A DNA stretch of 64,000 nucleotides from Streptomyces sp. 11x1 (GTDB taxonomy: Bacteria > Actinomycetota > Actinomycetes > Streptomycetales > Streptomycetaceae): positions 3,534,001 to 3,598,000 of the forward strand of contig NZ_CP122458.1 of NCBI RefSeq assembly GCF_032598905.1, written 5' to 3'. A model generated the notes under the pieces. That model was not told where the DNA came from. It did not search any database and was given only the letters and a program-made list of their open reading frames with translations. Of the stretch, positions 15,480 through 25,468 are shown one piece after another (the first letter of the stretch is position 1; each line of letters opens with the position of its first letter). A program made the translations under genes and the position numbers.

Positions 15480-18413
15480 TCAGCCGCTTCCGGAGCCTCC
15501 GTCGCCGCTCTGGTCGCTGTCCTCACTGCCGCTGCCGCCGGTCTCGTCGGCCTTGGACTGCGCGTCCTCGGCCCGCTTCAGCGCGTCCTCCAGATCCTGT
15601 TGGGCCCGGCCGTAGGCCTCCCAGTCGCCGTCCTTGAGGGCCTGCTGTCCCTCGTCGAACGCCTTCTGGGCTTCCTGCAGGGCCTGTTGGACCGTCGGAT
15701 CGCCCGACGTCGGCGGCTCGTCGGTGCCTTCGTCGGGGTCGTCCGGCGGTGGCTCGGTCGGCGTGCCCTCGGTTTCGAACACCTTGTTGAGCGCCGCGTC
15801 GAGGGTGTCCTCGAAGGCCGTGTTGCCGCCGTAGGTGACCAGGACCTTGCGCAGCAGCGGGTACTTGAGTCCGCCGCCTCGCACATAGACGGGCTCCACG
15901 TAGAGCAGTCCGCCGTCGAGCGGGACCGTCAGGAGGTTGCCGTACTCGACCTCCGAGTCACCACGCTTGAGCAAGCTGATCGTTTCGGCGATGTCCTGCT
16001 GGGAGTTGAACTGGCTCTGGACCTGTTTGGGTCCGTCGATGGCCTCGCTCGTCGGCACCTTCAGGATTCTGATCTTGCCGTAGTCCTTGGTGCCCGCCTC
16101 GGCGTTGACCGCCATGAAACCACTGAGGTTGTCACGGCCGTTCGGTGTGAACGTGGTGGTCAGCGAGAACGCCTGCTCCTGTTGACCGGGCATCTTCATG
16201 CTCAGGTAGTACGGCGGCACCGCGTTGCCCGACGTGTTGGTCGGGTCGTCCGGAACCTGCCACACCTCGCTGCCGCTGAGGAACGTGTCCGCGTCCTTGA
16301 CGTGGTAGCGGGTCAGCAGTTCGCGCTGGACCTTGAACAGGTCCTGCGGGTACCGCAGATGGGCTTCCAGGGACGGGGAGATCTCCTTCTTCGGCTCCAC
16401 CGTGTTCGGGAACGCCTTCATCCAGGTCTTCAGGACCGGATCCTGGGTGTCCCACTGGTAGAGCTTGACCTCACCGGTGTACGCGTCGACGGTCGCCTTC
16501 ACCGAGTTGCGGATGTAGTTGACCTGGTTCTGCTGGGCCACCACCGCGCGCTGGCTGTTGTCCGCGGTCAACGAGTCGGCCGTCGTGTCACCCAGGGTGG
16601 TGCGGGAGGCGTAGGGGTAGCCGTTGATCGTCGTGTACGCGTCGACGATCCACTGGATCTCCCCGTCGATGACTGCCGGATAGGCGTCGCCGTCGATGGT
16701 CAGCCATGGGGCTACCGCCTCGACGCGCTCCTTGGGCGTGCGGTTGTAGAGGATCCGTGAACCCTCGCCGATGGCGCCGGAGTAAAGGATCTGCGGCTCG
16801 TTGAACGCCACCGCGTACGCGGCCCGGTTGACCGGGCTGGTGAGGTTGACCCCTCCGTCGCCCTTGTAGCTGGTGGTCTTCTCACCGCTGTCGTCGGAGT
16901 AGTCGATCTCCTTCTGGGGCCCGCCGACGATCGAGTACTGGGTGGTCCTCTCGCCGTAGTAGACCCGCTGCTGGTACTTGCCCAGGTCGCCCTTGGACGG
17001 CAGGTCGGACTCGGTGAACACCGGGCGGCCACCGGAGGTGGCCTCGGTGCCCTTGGCCGCGACCACCCCGAAGCCGTGGGTGTAGCGGAAGTGGTCGTTG
17101 ATCCAGTTGTTCTTCGGGATGCCGGCGAGGTTCAGCTCGCGCAGACCGATGACCGTGTCCTGCTCCGCGCCGTCCTCATTGCTGTACCGGTCGACGTCCA
17201 GGTTCGTGGGGAACGCGTAGTAGTTCCTCATCTGCTGGAGCTGCTGGAACGTCGGCGAGACGATGTTCGGGTCGAGCATGCGGATGCTGGCCGTGGTGTC
17301 GGCGTCCTTGCGGAGCTTGGCCTTGTCCGTGGTGTCGCTCACACCCGAGTACTCCTCGACGTCGGTCCCGTCGATGCCGTAGGCCTGTCGGGTCGCCGCC
17401 AGGTTCTTCTCGACGTACGGCGCTTCCTTGGCCTGCTCGTTCGGCTGGACCTGGAACTTCTGCACGATGGCCGGGTACAGCCCCCCGATGAGGATCGCGG
17501 AGAGGACCATCAGACCGAAGCCGATGACCGGCAGCTGCCAGGTGCGCCGCCAGATGGTGGCGAAGAACAGCAACGCGCAGATCACGGCGATGCAGAACAG
17601 GATCGTCTTGGCCGGCAGGTACGCGTTCGCGTCGACGTACCGCAGGCCGGTCCAGTTGCCCGTGGCCTTGAAGTCGCTGGACTTCACCGCGAGCCCGTAG
17701 CGGTCGAGCCAGTAGGCGACCGCCTTCAGGGCGACGAAGATACCGAGAAGCACCGACAGGTGCCCGGTGGCCGCGGCGGTGGCACGCGCGCCCGGCGAGG
17801 TGACCCTGAGGCCGCCGTAGAGGTAGTGCGTGAGCGCGGCGGCGATCACCGAGAGCACGGCGGCGGCGAAGCCGAAGCCGAGCAGGAAGCGGTACCAGGG
17901 CAGGTCGAAGGCGTAGAAGGCCACGTCCAGGCCGAACTGGGGGTCCTTCTGCCCGAAGGGCACCCCGTTCACCCACATCAGCCAGGTGCGCCACTGCCCG
18001 GAGGCGGAGGCGCCGGCGATGAGACCCACCAGGGAGGTGATCCCGAGGAGCAGCCACTTCTTGTAGGGCGCGATGCCCATGCGGTACCTGTCGAGACTCT
18101 GCTGCTCCATCGACATCGCGCTCAGCGGCGGCCGCAGCCGGTGCGCCAGCCAGATGTTGAAGCCGACCGAGGCCGACATCAGCAGCCCGAAGACGAAGAA
18201 GAGCCCGATCTTCGTCCACAGCGTGGTGGTGAAGACGGAGGAGTACTTCACCGAGCGGTACCAGAGCCAGTCCGTCCAGAACCCCGCGAACATGACGAAC
18301 GCCATGCCGAGGACGGCAAGGACGCCCAGCGTCATGAGCAGGGTCCGGACACGTCGGGACGGTCGGCCCACTCTGATCCGCGGCCCCGTCGGGCCTCCGC
18401 CGCGGTCCGGCAT
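15480..18413 (-). CDS. UPF0182 family membrane protein
   Basis: A 977-residue UPF0182 protein (PF03699). The first ~330 residues contain about seven membrane helices (e.g. [36 protein letters not shown]). A large extracytoplasmic region follows with family segments such as [22 protein letters not shown] and [11 protein letters not shown]. The C-terminal ~90 residues are acidic, Gly/Ser-rich and helical. Function is unknown despite wide conservation in actinobacteria. The ATG at 18413 gives the start I recall for the family; GTG 18434 is possible. The gene is divergent from the PPA1309-family gene. Confidence 0.93.
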   Translation of the reverse strand: MPDRGGGPTGPRIRVGRPSRRVRTLLMTLGVLAVLGMAFVMFAGFWTDWLWYRSVKYSSVFTTTLWTKIGLFFVFGLLMSASVGFNIWLAHRLRPPLSAMSMEQQSLDRYRMGIAPYKKWLLLGITSLVGLIAGASASGQWRTWLMWVNGVPFGQKDPQFGLDVAFYAFDLPWYRFLLGFGFAAAVLSVIAAALTHYLYGGLRVTSPGARATAAATGHLSVLLGIFVALKAVAYWLDRYGLAVKSSDFKATGNWTGLRYVDANAYLPAKTILFCIAVICALLFFATIWRRTWQLPVIGFGLMVLSAILIGGLYPAIVQKFQVQPNEQAKEAPYVEKNLAATRQAYGIDGTDVEEYSGVSDTTDKAKLRKDADTTASIRMLDPNIVSPTFQQLQQMRNYYAFPTNLDVDRYSNEDGAEQDTVIGLRELNLAGIPKNNWINDHFRYTHGFGVVAAKGTEATSGGRPVFTESDLPSKGDLGKYQQRVYYGERTTQYSIVGGPQKEIDYSDDSGEKTTSYKGDGGVNLTSPVNRAAYAVAFNEPQILYSGAIGEGSRILYNRTPKERVEAVAPWLTIDGDAYPAVIDGEIQWIVDAYTTINGYPYASRTTLGDTTADSLTADNSQRAVVAQQNQVNYIRNSVKATVDAYTGEVKLYQWDTQDPVLKTWMKAFPNTVEPKKEISPSLEAHLRYPQDLFKVQRELLTRYHVKDADTFLSGSEVWQVPDDPTNTSGNAVPPYYLSMKMPGQQEQAFSLTTTFTPNGRDNLSGFMAVNAEAGTKDYGKIRILKVPTSEAIDGPKQVQSQFNSQQDIAETISLLKRGDSEVEYGNLLTVPLDGGLLYVEPVYVRGGGLKYPLLRKVLVTYGGNTAFEDTLDAALNKVFETEGTPTEPPPDDPDEGTDEPPTSGDPTVQQALQEAQKAFDEGQQALKDGDWEAYGRAQQDLEDALKRAEDAQSKADETGGSGSEDSDQSGDGGSGSG

Positions 18414-18570
18414 CTGGAAAGCCAAGGTGCGCACCTCGAAGTTCGCTGTCGATACGTCAGGCCCGCGTCTACGGACCCTCCAGCGGGCCCCGTGATCGTA
18501 GGGGCCTCACCTATGCAACTTACTCACGCTTTACTCGGTTCCCGCTTCCGGGAACGAACGAGGCAGGATT

Positions 18571-19119
18571 GTGACCATGTCCAACACTCCCATGGCAGCG
18601 AACCCCCTCACCCGGGCGGTGCTCGAGATCGACGAGTACGCCTCGGGCCTCGGCTGGGACCAGCCCGCTCGCCTCTTCGCCCTGGTGGATACCGCGCGTC
18701 TGCGGTCCCAGGAACCCGCCCTCGCGGCTCAGCTCGGTCTGCAGGACGAGTCCGAGACCGTGGGTCTCACCCCGATCGAGCAGGACGAGATTCCCGCGGG
18801 CAAGGCGCTGGACGAGTTCCTCGGCACCATCGCCTGGCCCGACGCGGTGGTCGGCTGCGCCCTGACCGTGGAGCGGCTGATGCTGCCGCCGTCCGCCGAG
18901 GCGTCCGTCCCGGAGAACCTGGACGGGGCCCGGCTCACCAAGTGGGTGGCCTCCCACCCCGACCGCCAGGAGGTCCGGATGACGGTCGCCGTCCTGCGCG
19001 ACGGCTCCCGCGACTCGGCCCTGCGCCTGCGTGAGAAGGACACCCCGACGGAGGTCCTCACCGGCCCCGAACTGGTCCCGGGCCTGGCGGAGGCCCTGTC
19101 CGCGACCTTCGTGGACTGA
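18571..19119 (+). CDS. PPA1309-family conserved protein
   Basis: A 182-residue conserved actinobacterial protein. Features: LTRAVLEIDEYASGLGWDQPARLFALV near the N-terminus, then a Glu-rich linker, WPDAVVGCALTVERLMLPP, and VRMTVAVLRDGSRDSALRLR. This combination is the PPA1309 family, with no known biochemical function. GTG 18571 fits GAGGCAGG upstream; ATG 18577 is the alternative. It ends before a strong bidirectional terminator facing the PDZ protease gene. Confidence 0.8.
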   Translation: MTMSNTPMAANPLTRAVLEIDEYASGLGWDQPARLFALVDTARLRSQEPALAAQLGLQDESETVGLTPIEQDEIPAGKALDEFLGTIAWPDAVVGCALTVERLMLPPSAEASVPENLDGARLTKWVASHPDRQEVRMTVAVLRDGSRDSALRLREKDTPTEVLTGPELVPGLAEALSATFVD

Positions 19120-19182
19120 TCCCCCGCCGCACGACGCTCGGGCCCACGACACTCGGATCTCCGACGATCCGATCTACGACTG

Positions 19183-19215
19183 TGGGGGCGCCCTCCGGCC
19201 CGGAGGGCGCCCCCA
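19183..19215. terminator. Bidirectional terminator
   Basis: A perfect 15-bp stem (TGGGGGCGCCCTCCG with its complement) and loop GCC between the convergent PPA1309-family and PDZ-protease genes. Confidence 0.9.
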
Positions 19216-19244
19216 CTCGCGCGTGCGCCGTCACTGCGCTCCTG

Positions 19245-20342
19245 TCAGCCCTTGGTGGTGCACTTCGGCAGATCGGCCGTGTCGCCGGAGCGGATGTCCT
19301 CGAGAGCCCCGAGGGCGTCCTCGATGGTGTCGACCTTGACGAGGGTGAGTCCGTCGGGGGTGTCCTTCGCGGCCGTGGCGCAGTTGCCCTTGGGCGTCAG
19401 GAAGTACTCGGCGCCCTTGTCACGCGCGCCGACCGTCTTCATCTCGATGCCGCCGATGGGGCCGACCTTGCCCTCGTCGTCGATCGTGCCGGTGCCGGCC
19501 ACGAACTTGCCGCCCGTCAGATTGCCCGGAGTCAGCTTGTCGTAGATACCGAGGGCGAACATCAGTCCGGCGCTCGGGCCGCCGACATCCGCGAGCTTGA
19601 TGTCGATGGTGAACGGGAAGGTGTGGTCGGTCCCGGCGGAGATCCCGACGATCGCCCGCTGCTCGCCCGTGTCGTCGGACTTGGCCGTGGTGATCGTGAC
19701 CGTCTCGGTCTCGGTCGCGGTCCTGTTCGCCTTCTCGGCGGCGGCCTGTGCCTTGGCGGGCACGATGACGAAGTCGACGTCCTCGCCGGGCTTGTGCTTG
19801 GTGACCAGCTTCGCGACGTCCTCGGGCGCCTTGACCGCCGTGCCGTCGACGGACTTGATCACGTCACCGGCGTGCAGCTTGCCCTCGGCCGGTGAGTCCT
19901 TGAGGACGGTGGAGACGATCACCCAGGACTTCACCGGGATGTCCAGCTCCTTCAGGGCGGCGACCTTGGCGCTCTCCTGGGACTGGCTGAACTCCTCGGC
20001 GTTCTCCTGAGTCGACTGCTCCTCGGTCTTGCCGTCCGGGTAGAGCGTGTCGTGCGGGACGACCTTGTTGTCGTGTGCCAGCCAGCCGTACACGGCCTCG
20101 ACGAGGTTCATCCTGTAGTCGGCACTGGTCACACGCACCGTGGTCATGTTCAGGTGACCGGTCGTCGCATACGTCCTGTGTCCCGAGATCTGCAGCACCG
20201 GCTCGCCGCCGTGCTCCCCGAGCGTGTTCACCGTCGGCCCCGGCGACATCTCCGAGTACGGCACGGGAATGATCACTCCCGCGCACAGGAGCGCGATCAG
20301 CATCAGGGTGGAGGCGAGCATCGTCGCGGTGCGGCGTGGCAT
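19245..20342 (-). CDS. PDZ domain / Lon-type (S16) serine protease, YlbL-like
   Basis: A 365-residue membrane-anchored protease. One N-terminal transmembrane helix (MLASTLMLIALLCAGVIIPV) is followed by SPGPTVNTLG, typical of this family. A PDZ domain lies around residues 150-210 (LKDSPAEGKLHAGDVIKSVDG), then a Lon-like catalytic domain with Ser in GGPSAGLMF and Lys in GIEMKTVGA, the S16 Ser-Lys dyad. It probably acts outside the membrane in protein quality control. Spacing to the small membrane protein at 20415 (same strand, upstream) is 72 bases. Confidence 0.92.
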   Translation of the reverse strand: MPRRTATMLASTLMLIALLCAGVIIPVPYSEMSPGPTVNTLGEHGGEPVLQISGHRTYATTGHLNMTTVRVTSADYRMNLVEAVYGWLAHDNKVVPHDTLYPDGKTEEQSTQENAEEFSQSQESAKVAALKELDIPVKSWVIVSTVLKDSPAEGKLHAGDVIKSVDGTAVKAPEDVAKLVTKHKPGEDVDFVIVPAKAQAAAEKANRTATETETVTITTAKSDDTGEQRAIVGISAGTDHTFPFTIDIKLADVGGPSAGLMFALGIYDKLTPGNLTGGKFVAGTGTIDDEGKVGPIGGIEMKTVGARDKGAEYFLTPKGNCATAAKDTPDGLTLVKVDTIEDALGALEDIRSGDTADLPKCTTKG

Positions 20343-20414
20343 GGAACGACAGTACGGGACAGGCCTGTCAGTGCACCGTCGGGGCCGTCCGTCCGGGGGC
20401 GGCGGGCGTGGGCA

Positions 20415-20579
20415 CTAGCCGCCGGTGTGGGACCGCTCCATGGCCTCGCGGAAGCGCGAGTATCCCGCGAGCTCGGTGCCGTCCTCGATGCTCCTGCGAT
20501 TCCGGCCGGCCCAGCCACCCCACAGTCCGGCACCGATCGCGGCCACCAGTGGAATCAGCAACCAGGCGAGCGCCGCCAT
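20415..20579 (-). CDS. Small membrane protein, 54 residues
   Basis: Starts with ATG at 20579 after GGGAGGCGGC, an excellent Shine-Dalgarno. Residues 1-25 form one hydrophobic helix (MAALAWLLIPLVAAIGAGLW). A basic GRNRR stop-transfer segment and a soluble tail ending in SRFREAMERSHTGG follow. The tail phrase is one I associate with small conserved Streptomyces proteins near this protease. Third-position G/C bias is strong, supporting a real gene. Function unknown; it probably shares a transcript with the PDZ protease. Confidence 0.75.
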   Translation of the reverse strand: MAALAWLLIPLVAAIGAGLWGGWAGRNRRSIEDGTELAGYSRFREAMERSHTGG

Positions 20580-20725
20580 GCCGCCTCCCAACCCCTATGA
20601 AGCAACCACAACTGACTGATCAGCAGATTATCCGTCCGTCCCGTCAACGCTCTCTCCGGGGGCCGGGTTACGCAACCGGAAGCACATGGAGGATTCCGGC
20701 CACGCCATCAACAAGCTCCGACCCG

Positions 20726-20774
20726 CCCTCCCGTCGCCCGACCACCGCCCCCCACCGACGGCGCTACGCGCCGA
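20726..20774. repeat. Dispersed intergenic repeat, copy 2
   Basis: Matches 5917-5972 (see that entry), again ending in GGCGCTACGCGCC. Here the repeat overlaps the last codons and stop of moaE. Confidence 0.65.
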
Positions 20775-21222
20775 CCCATTCATCGGTGCCGTCGGAGAAC
20801 TTCTGGTGCTTCCAGATGGGCACTTCGTGCTTCAGATCGTCGATCAGTCTGCGGCACGCCTCGAAGGCCTCGCCCCGATGCGGACAGGACACGGCGACGA
20901 CCACGGCCAGGTCACCGACCTTCAGGTCGCCCACCCGGTGCACGGCCGCGAGCGCCCGCACGGGGTAGTCGGCGACCACCTTCTCCGCGATCCGCCGCAT
21001 CTCGGCCTCGGCCGTCGGGTGGCACGAATAGCCGAGCTCGTCGACATCGGCCCCGCCGTCGTGGTTCCGCACGGTCCCCACGAACAGCGCGGTCCCCCCG
21101 GCCGCGTCATCCCCGACCGCCCGGAACACCTCGTCGAGGGAGAGCGCCGTCTCCCGGATCGCGATCAGCTTGACGGGCTCCGCGGCGCCCCGCTCACCAG
21201 GGTGATCATCATTCACAGCCAT
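20764..21222 (-). CDS. moaE: Molybdopterin synthase catalytic subunit MoaE
   Basis: A 152-residue MoaE. GTVRNHDGG (dimer/substrate loop), HRVGDLKVGDLAVVVAVSCPHR, and the catalytic-site segment PIWKHQKF with the conserved lysines are all present. It inserts sulfur into precursor Z using the thiocarboxylated MoaD. The ATG at 21222 follows ATGGGGGT. moaD is not in this window, but moeZ near 62-63 kb could charge it. It is downstream of the SDR gene on the same strand. Confidence 0.93.
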   Translation of the reverse strand: MAVNDDHPGERGAAEPVKLIAIRETALSLDEVFRAVGDDAAGGTALFVGTVRNHDGGADVDELGYSCHPTAEAEMRRIAEKVVADYPVRALAAVHRVGDLKVGDLAVVVAVSCPHRGEAFEACRRLIDDLKHEVPIWKHQKFSDGTDEWVGA

Positions 21223-21268
21223 ACCCCCATCGTGCCTCACCCGCGCCCCGGACCGGCCGGGGCACCCG

Positions 21269-22381
21269 TCAACGTCTGCCCCGCGCCTTCCGCGCCCGCC
21301 GCACCAGCGCCGCCGTACCCAGCAGCGCGACCGTCGCGCCGGCGGCACCCGCGGCCGTCGCGTCCTTCCGCCCCAACCGCCGCCCGGCCACGGTGTGCCG
21401 CCCGGCGACCTCCTCCAGCAGCTCCGCGAGCACTTCCTCGTTCGTCCACAGCGGCCGCCACCCGGCGTCGTGCAACCGGCTCCCGCTCACCACCCACGGG
21501 TACATCGTGTACGCCAGGTCCCCCGCCGGTGACGGCGTGAGCCCGATCCGGTGCAGCCGGGCGGCGGCCCCGAGCGCGACCGCGGACGGCAGCTCCATGC
21601 GCCGGATCCCGCTGAGCTCCTCGACCTCCTCCTGCTCCAGCCACCCCTCGCACCCGACGGCGAGCTCCCCGTCGACCTTCTCCAGCACGGCGTACTCCAG
21701 CGCCCCGCAGAGGTCCTCGACGTGACAGAACTGCCAGGCAGGTCGCGACCCGGCCACCACCAGCAGCCGCGGCGACTCGAAGTACCTGGTCAGCGCCGTG
21801 TCCGTCCCTCCGACCAGGGTCGCGGGACGCACCACGGTGACATTGAGGCCGGGATGGGCGCGCGGCGCCCGGCGCGCGAGCCGCTCGATCTCCAGCAGGT
21901 CGCCGACCCCCGTGGCCTCGGCGGTCGCCCGCAGCTCGGCGTCCTCCGAGAGCGGCAGCTCGTTGTCGGGCAGTGCCCCGTAGACCATCGCCGACGTGCA
22001 CAGCACGACCCGGTGCACCCCGGCCGCGGCGGCCGCCGTGAGCACGGTCTGCGTCCCGCGCACGTTGTACGCGCTGCGGGCCGCCGAGTCGGTGCCCAGG
22101 TCGAGGTCGACGGCGAGGTGCACCACCACGTCGGCCCCGCGCAGCTTCTCGGCGATCGCCGGGTCCCGGACGTCCAGGATGTGCCACTGGGCGGACGCGC
22201 ACTCGCCGCGCCGCTCGTCGATGGCGATGACCTGCCGGATCTCGTCGGACTCGGCGAGCCGCTCGGTGAGCAGCGCTCCTACGCCGGACGCGGCACCGGT
22301 GACCGCGACGACGGGCCCGCGCACGGCGGGACTGGTTGCGTGGTTTCGCGCTGCGCGAACCTGCGGATCTGGGGAACTCAC
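21269..22381 (-). CDS. NAD-dependent epimerase/dehydratase (extended SDR) with C-terminal anchor
   Basis: A 370-residue extended SDR protein. The Rossmann motif is VVAVTGAASGVGALL. VVHLAVDLD follows, then the strand LCTSAMVYGA. The canonical YxxxK is not obvious, so catalysis is uncertain. WQFCHVEDLCGAL and the C-terminal TM-like run GAAGATVALLGTAALV followed by RRARKARGRR suggest a tail anchor. Such proteins are conserved in Streptomyces with unknown substrate. GTG 22381 follows GGAGA. The zincin gene diverges upstream. Confidence 0.8.
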   Translation of the reverse strand: MSSPDPQVRAARNHATSPAVRGPVVAVTGAASGVGALLTERLAESDEIRQVIAIDERRGECASAQWHILDVRDPAIAEKLRGADVVVHLAVDLDLGTDSAARSAYNVRGTQTVLTAAAAAGVHRVVLCTSAMVYGALPDNELPLSEDAELRATAEATGVGDLLEIERLARRAPRAHPGLNVTVVRPATLVGGTDTALTRYFESPRLLVVAGSRPAWQFCHVEDLCGALEYAVLEKVDGELAVGCEGWLEQEEVEELSGIRRMELPSAVALGAAARLHRIGLTPSPAGDLAYTMYPWVVSGSRLHDAGWRPLWTNEEVLAELLEEVAGRHTVAGRRLGRKDATAAGAAGATVALLGTAALVRRARKARGRR

Positions 22382-22571
22382 CGGGCGTCTCCAGCGGTTG
22401 TCTTCAGTACGAACGCGGGTGACGCGTACGTACCAGGTGGCATCCATCCTGCCGCAGGCCTTCGGTCGGCGGAGCACCGAGGCCTTAACCCGCCGTGGTG
22501 TCTACGCTGGGTGGTGTTCGGGCAGCCGTGCCGTCGGAGAAACCCGATGGCCCTATCAGCCGAGGAATCCC

Positions 22572-23990
22572 GTGAGTGACACCCCATTCGGATTCGGCCT
22601 TCCGCCGGAGGAGCCGGACGACGGCGACGAGGGCAAGAAGAAGGACCAGCAGAGCGGTGGTGGTCAGGGCCCGGCCAACCCGTTCGGTTTCGGGTTCCCC
22701 GGGGCCGGCGGCCCCGGCGCCGACAATCCGTTCGCCGCGATGTTCGGTTCCATGAACCCCACCGACCTGGGCGCCGCCTTCCAGCAGCTGGGCCAGATGC
22801 TCTCGTACGAGGGCGGCCCGGTGAACTGGGACATGGCCAAGCAGATCGCCCGCCAGACGGTCTCCCAGGGGACCGCCGACGGCACGAAGGACGAGAGCGT
22901 CGGCCCCGCCGAGCGCACCGCCGTCGAGGAGGCCGTCCGCCTGGCCGACCTCTGGCTGGACGACGCGACGTCCCTGCCGTCCGGCGCCGGCTCCGCCGTG
23001 GCGTGGAGCCGCGCGGAGTGGGTGGAGGCGACCCTGCCCGCCTGGAAGGAACTGGTCGACCCGGTGGCCGAACGGGTCGGCGGCGCCATGGGCGACATCC
23101 TGCCGGAGGAGATGCAGGCCATGGCCGGCCCGCTGATCGGCATGATGAAGTCGATGGGCGGCGCCATGTTCGGCCAGCAGATCGGGCAGGCCGTGGGCGT
23201 GCTCGCGGGCGAGGTCGTCGGATCCACCGACGTCGGCCTGCCGCTCGGACCGGCCGGCAAGGCCGCGCTGCTGCCGCTGAACGTGGAGGCGTTCGGCAAG
23301 GACCTGGGCGTCGGCAAGGACGAGGTGCGGCTCTACCTGGCGCTGCGCGAGGCCGCCCACCAGCGTCTCTTCGCGCATGTGCCGTGGCTGCGCTCGCACC
23401 TGTTCGGCGCCGTCGAGGGCTACGCGCGCGGAATCAAGGTCGACACGGCCAAGCTGGAGGACGTGGTCGGGCAGTTCGACCCGCAGAACCCCGAGGAGCT
23501 GCAGCAGGCGCTCCAGCAGGGCATGTTCCAGCCGGAGGACACCCCGGCGCAGAAGGCGGCCCTGGCCCGTCTGGAGACCGCCCTGGCACTGGTGGAGGGC
23601 TGGGTGGACGCGGTGGTGCACGCCGCCGCGAAGCCGCGTCTGTCGTCCGCGGACGCCCTGCGCGAGACCCTGCGCCGCCGCCGTGCCACCGGCGGTCCGG
23701 CCGAGCAGACCTTCGCCACGCTGATCGGTCTGGAGCTGCGCCCCCGCCGCCTGCGCGACGCCTCCCGCCTGTGGGCGTCTCTCACGGACGCGCGCGGTGT
23801 CGACGGCCGCGACGCCCTGTGGGCCCACCCCGACATGCTGCCCACCGCCTCCGACCTGGACGACCCGGACGGCTTCGTCCACCGGGAGCAGATGGACTTC
23901 TCCGAGCTGGACAAGATGCTCGGCGAGGCCGCCGGGGGCGGTTCCACCGAGAAGCCCGACCTCAAGAAGAAGGACGACGACACCGAGTGA
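22572..23990 (+). CDS. Zincin-superfamily protein (DUF2342)
   Basis: A 472-residue protein of the actinobacterial DUF2342/PF10103 family, often annotated as zinc-dependent metalloprotease or coenzyme F420 biosynthesis-associated. The N-terminus is Gly/Pro-rich and disordered (FGFGLPP, GGGQGPANPFGFGFPG). The folded part starts near residue 70 (NWDMAKQIARQTVSQG). The putative zinc motif is LREAAHQRLF, a degenerate HExxH relative, so protease activity is doubtful. F420 involvement rests only on automated naming. GTG 22572 starts it, and its stop overlaps the Nudix start (GTGA). M. tuberculosis has the same family at the matching place, as I recall. Confidence 0.88.
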   Translation: MSDTPFGFGLPPEEPDDGDEGKKKDQQSGGGQGPANPFGFGFPGAGGPGADNPFAAMFGSMNPTDLGAAFQQLGQMLSYEGGPVNWDMAKQIARQTVSQGTADGTKDESVGPAERTAVEEAVRLADLWLDDATSLPSGAGSAVAWSRAEWVEATLPAWKELVDPVAERVGGAMGDILPEEMQAMAGPLIGMMKSMGGAMFGQQIGQAVGVLAGEVVGSTDVGLPLGPAGKAALLPLNVEAFGKDLGVGKDEVRLYLALREAAHQRLFAHVPWLRSHLFGAVEGYARGIKVDTAKLEDVVGQFDPQNPEELQQALQQGMFQPEDTPAQKAALARLETALALVEGWVDAVVHAAAKPRLSSADALRETLRRRRATGGPAEQTFATLIGLELRPRRLRDASRLWASLTDARGVDGRDALWAHPDMLPTASDLDDPDGFVHREQMDFSELDKMLGEAAGGGSTEKPDLKKKDDDTE

Positions 23991-24502
23991 GCCTGCACGA
24001 CGACGCGGTCCTCGTACTGAAGAGCTACGAGGGCCAGGCCGAGCTGCGCCAGGCGTACCTCGACCACCTCGCGGCCCACTCGGACGGCATGTGGAAGGCG
24101 TGCGGCGCCGGACACATCACGGCGAGCGGCCTGGTGATCGACCCCGAGCGCGGCCGGGTGCTGCTCACTCTCCACAGGAAGCTGCGCATGTGGCTCCAGA
24201 TGGGCGGCCACTGCGAGCCCGGGGACACCGTCCTCGCGGACTCCGCGCTGCGCGAGGCCACGGAGGAGTCCGGCATCGCCGGCCTGAAGCTCCTGCCGGG
24301 CGGCCCGGTCCGCCTGGACCGGCATCACACCCCGTGCGCCTGGCATCTGGACGTCCAGTACGCGGCCCTCGCCCCGGCCGACGCGGTGGAAGCGATCAGC
24401 GACGAGTCCCTCGACCTGCGCTGGTTCACCTACGACGAGGTCCCGACCGTGGCCGACGATTCGGTCGTCCGCCTGTTGGAGGCCACGCGGGCGCGGCTCT
24501 GA
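23987..24502 (+). CDS. Nudix hydrolase
   Basis: A 171-residue Nudix protein. The core is MGGHCEPGD followed by SALREATEESG, i.e. the REUxEExG catalytic helix, though the Glu of the Gx5E part is displaced. Substrate cannot be assigned; the HTxxH-like HHTPCAWHLDVQY segment is typical of one Streptomyces subgroup. GTG 23987 overlaps the zincin stop by four bases, so expression is coupled. A hairpin terminator follows at 24587. Confidence 0.88.
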   Translation: MSLHDDAVLVLKSYEGQAELRQAYLDHLAAHSDGMWKACGAGHITASGLVIDPERGRVLLTLHRKLRMWLQMGGHCEPGDTVLADSALREATEESGIAGLKLLPGGPVRLDRHHTPCAWHLDVQYAALAPADAVEAISDESLDLRWFTYDEVPTVADDSVVRLLEATRARL

Positions 24503-24586
24503 CCTCGCTCTTTCGCGTGGCGGGGGCGGCCTGTCGGCATGATGCCGCCGGGCGGTGGGCATGCCCCCGCCGGGGGCACGAACGCG

Positions 24587-24620
24587 GTAAGGGGCGTCCG
24601 CAAGGCGGAACGCCCCTTAC
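24587..24620. terminator. Bidirectional terminator after the Nudix gene
   Basis: GTAAGGGGCGT pairs with ACGCCCCTTAC; the inner part CCG/CGG adds three pairs around a small bulge. It lies between convergent Nudix and AIM24 genes. Confidence 0.85.
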
Positions 24621-24688
24621 ACATGCGCCCGATCACAGAGGCGCCCGCTCCCTCAAGGGCACGGCCCGCCCGTCCATCGGCGCTTCGC

Positions 24689-25441
24689 TCAGTTGCGGCT
24701 GCCCCCGAGGGAGTTGGCGCTCAGCCCGCCCGCGCCCATGCCGAACTGTCCGAGCACTCCGAACGTCCGCAGGTGCTGCGGCGGAAGCAGCTCGCTCGGC
24801 TGTACCAGGACGTGCCCGTGGCCGCCGAAGTGCATCTCCCAGCCCTCACCGGTGGATCCCCTGCGGCGCCACACGGCGGACGTGGAGGTCGGTGCCTGGA
24901 GCTGTGTGCGCAGCGAGGTGGACCAGGCGATGACGGCGTCCGAGTCGACACAGATGTTCTTCTCGGGTGTCACCTCGAGCGCAAGCGGCTCTCCCGAGGT
25001 CATCAGGACGACCTTGCCGCCGCCGGACAGCTCCAGGTTGTACGCGCCCGCCGAGGCCACCTCGACGGCGCTGTCCACGGCGACGATGCCGACGTTCAGG
25101 GAGCCGTCGAACGCCAGGACGGCGGAGGAGTCGACGGTGATGCCGCTGCCGACCTCCATGATGTGCAGGTACTGCGCGAAGTTGGCGAGATACACGATCC
25201 CGTTGCCCTTGCAGCGCATGAGTTCGAGCCGCTCGCCGGTCATCCGCTCGGCGTTGCGCCAGCTGCGGTTGCGGTACTGGCTGTCGAAGTCGACCTGCCC
25301 CTCGAACGCGACCATGGCGCCCTGACGAGCCAGGACGGGACTGCTGCCGATGGTGATGTCGGTCTTGAGCAGTTGCGGGTTCTGCAGTGTGTAGCGCTCG
25401 GTGTGGTTCACCGGGATGTGCGCGAAGAGTGTGCTGTGCAT
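24689..25441 (-). CDS. AIM24 family protein (third of three)
   Basis: A 250-residue AIM24-type (PF01987) beta-rich protein. Family features: QLLKTDITIGSSPVLARQGAMVAFEG, ELMRCKGNGIVYLANFAQYLHIMEV, VDSDAVIAWSTSL, and C-terminal GHGHVLVQPSELLPP. Such proteins form beta-helix-like folds and have been linked to membrane or cell-envelope functions, without an enzymatic role. It is the last gene of a minus-strand run of three related genes (with 25469 and 26155), which arose by duplication. Confidence 0.88.
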   Translation of the reverse strand: MHSTLFAHIPVNHTERYTLQNPQLLKTDITIGSSPVLARQGAMVAFEGQVDFDSQYRNRSWRNAERMTGERLELMRCKGNGIVYLANFAQYLHIMEVGSGITVDSSAVLAFDGSLNVGIVAVDSAVEVASAGAYNLELSGGGKVVLMTSGEPLALEVTPEKNICVDSDAVIAWSTSLRTQLQAPTSTSAVWRRRGSTGEGWEMHFGGHGHVLVQPSELLPPQHLRTFGVLGQFGMGAGGLSANSLGGSRN

Positions 25442-25468
25442 GGTGTGCTGTTCTCCTCTCAGCCCCGG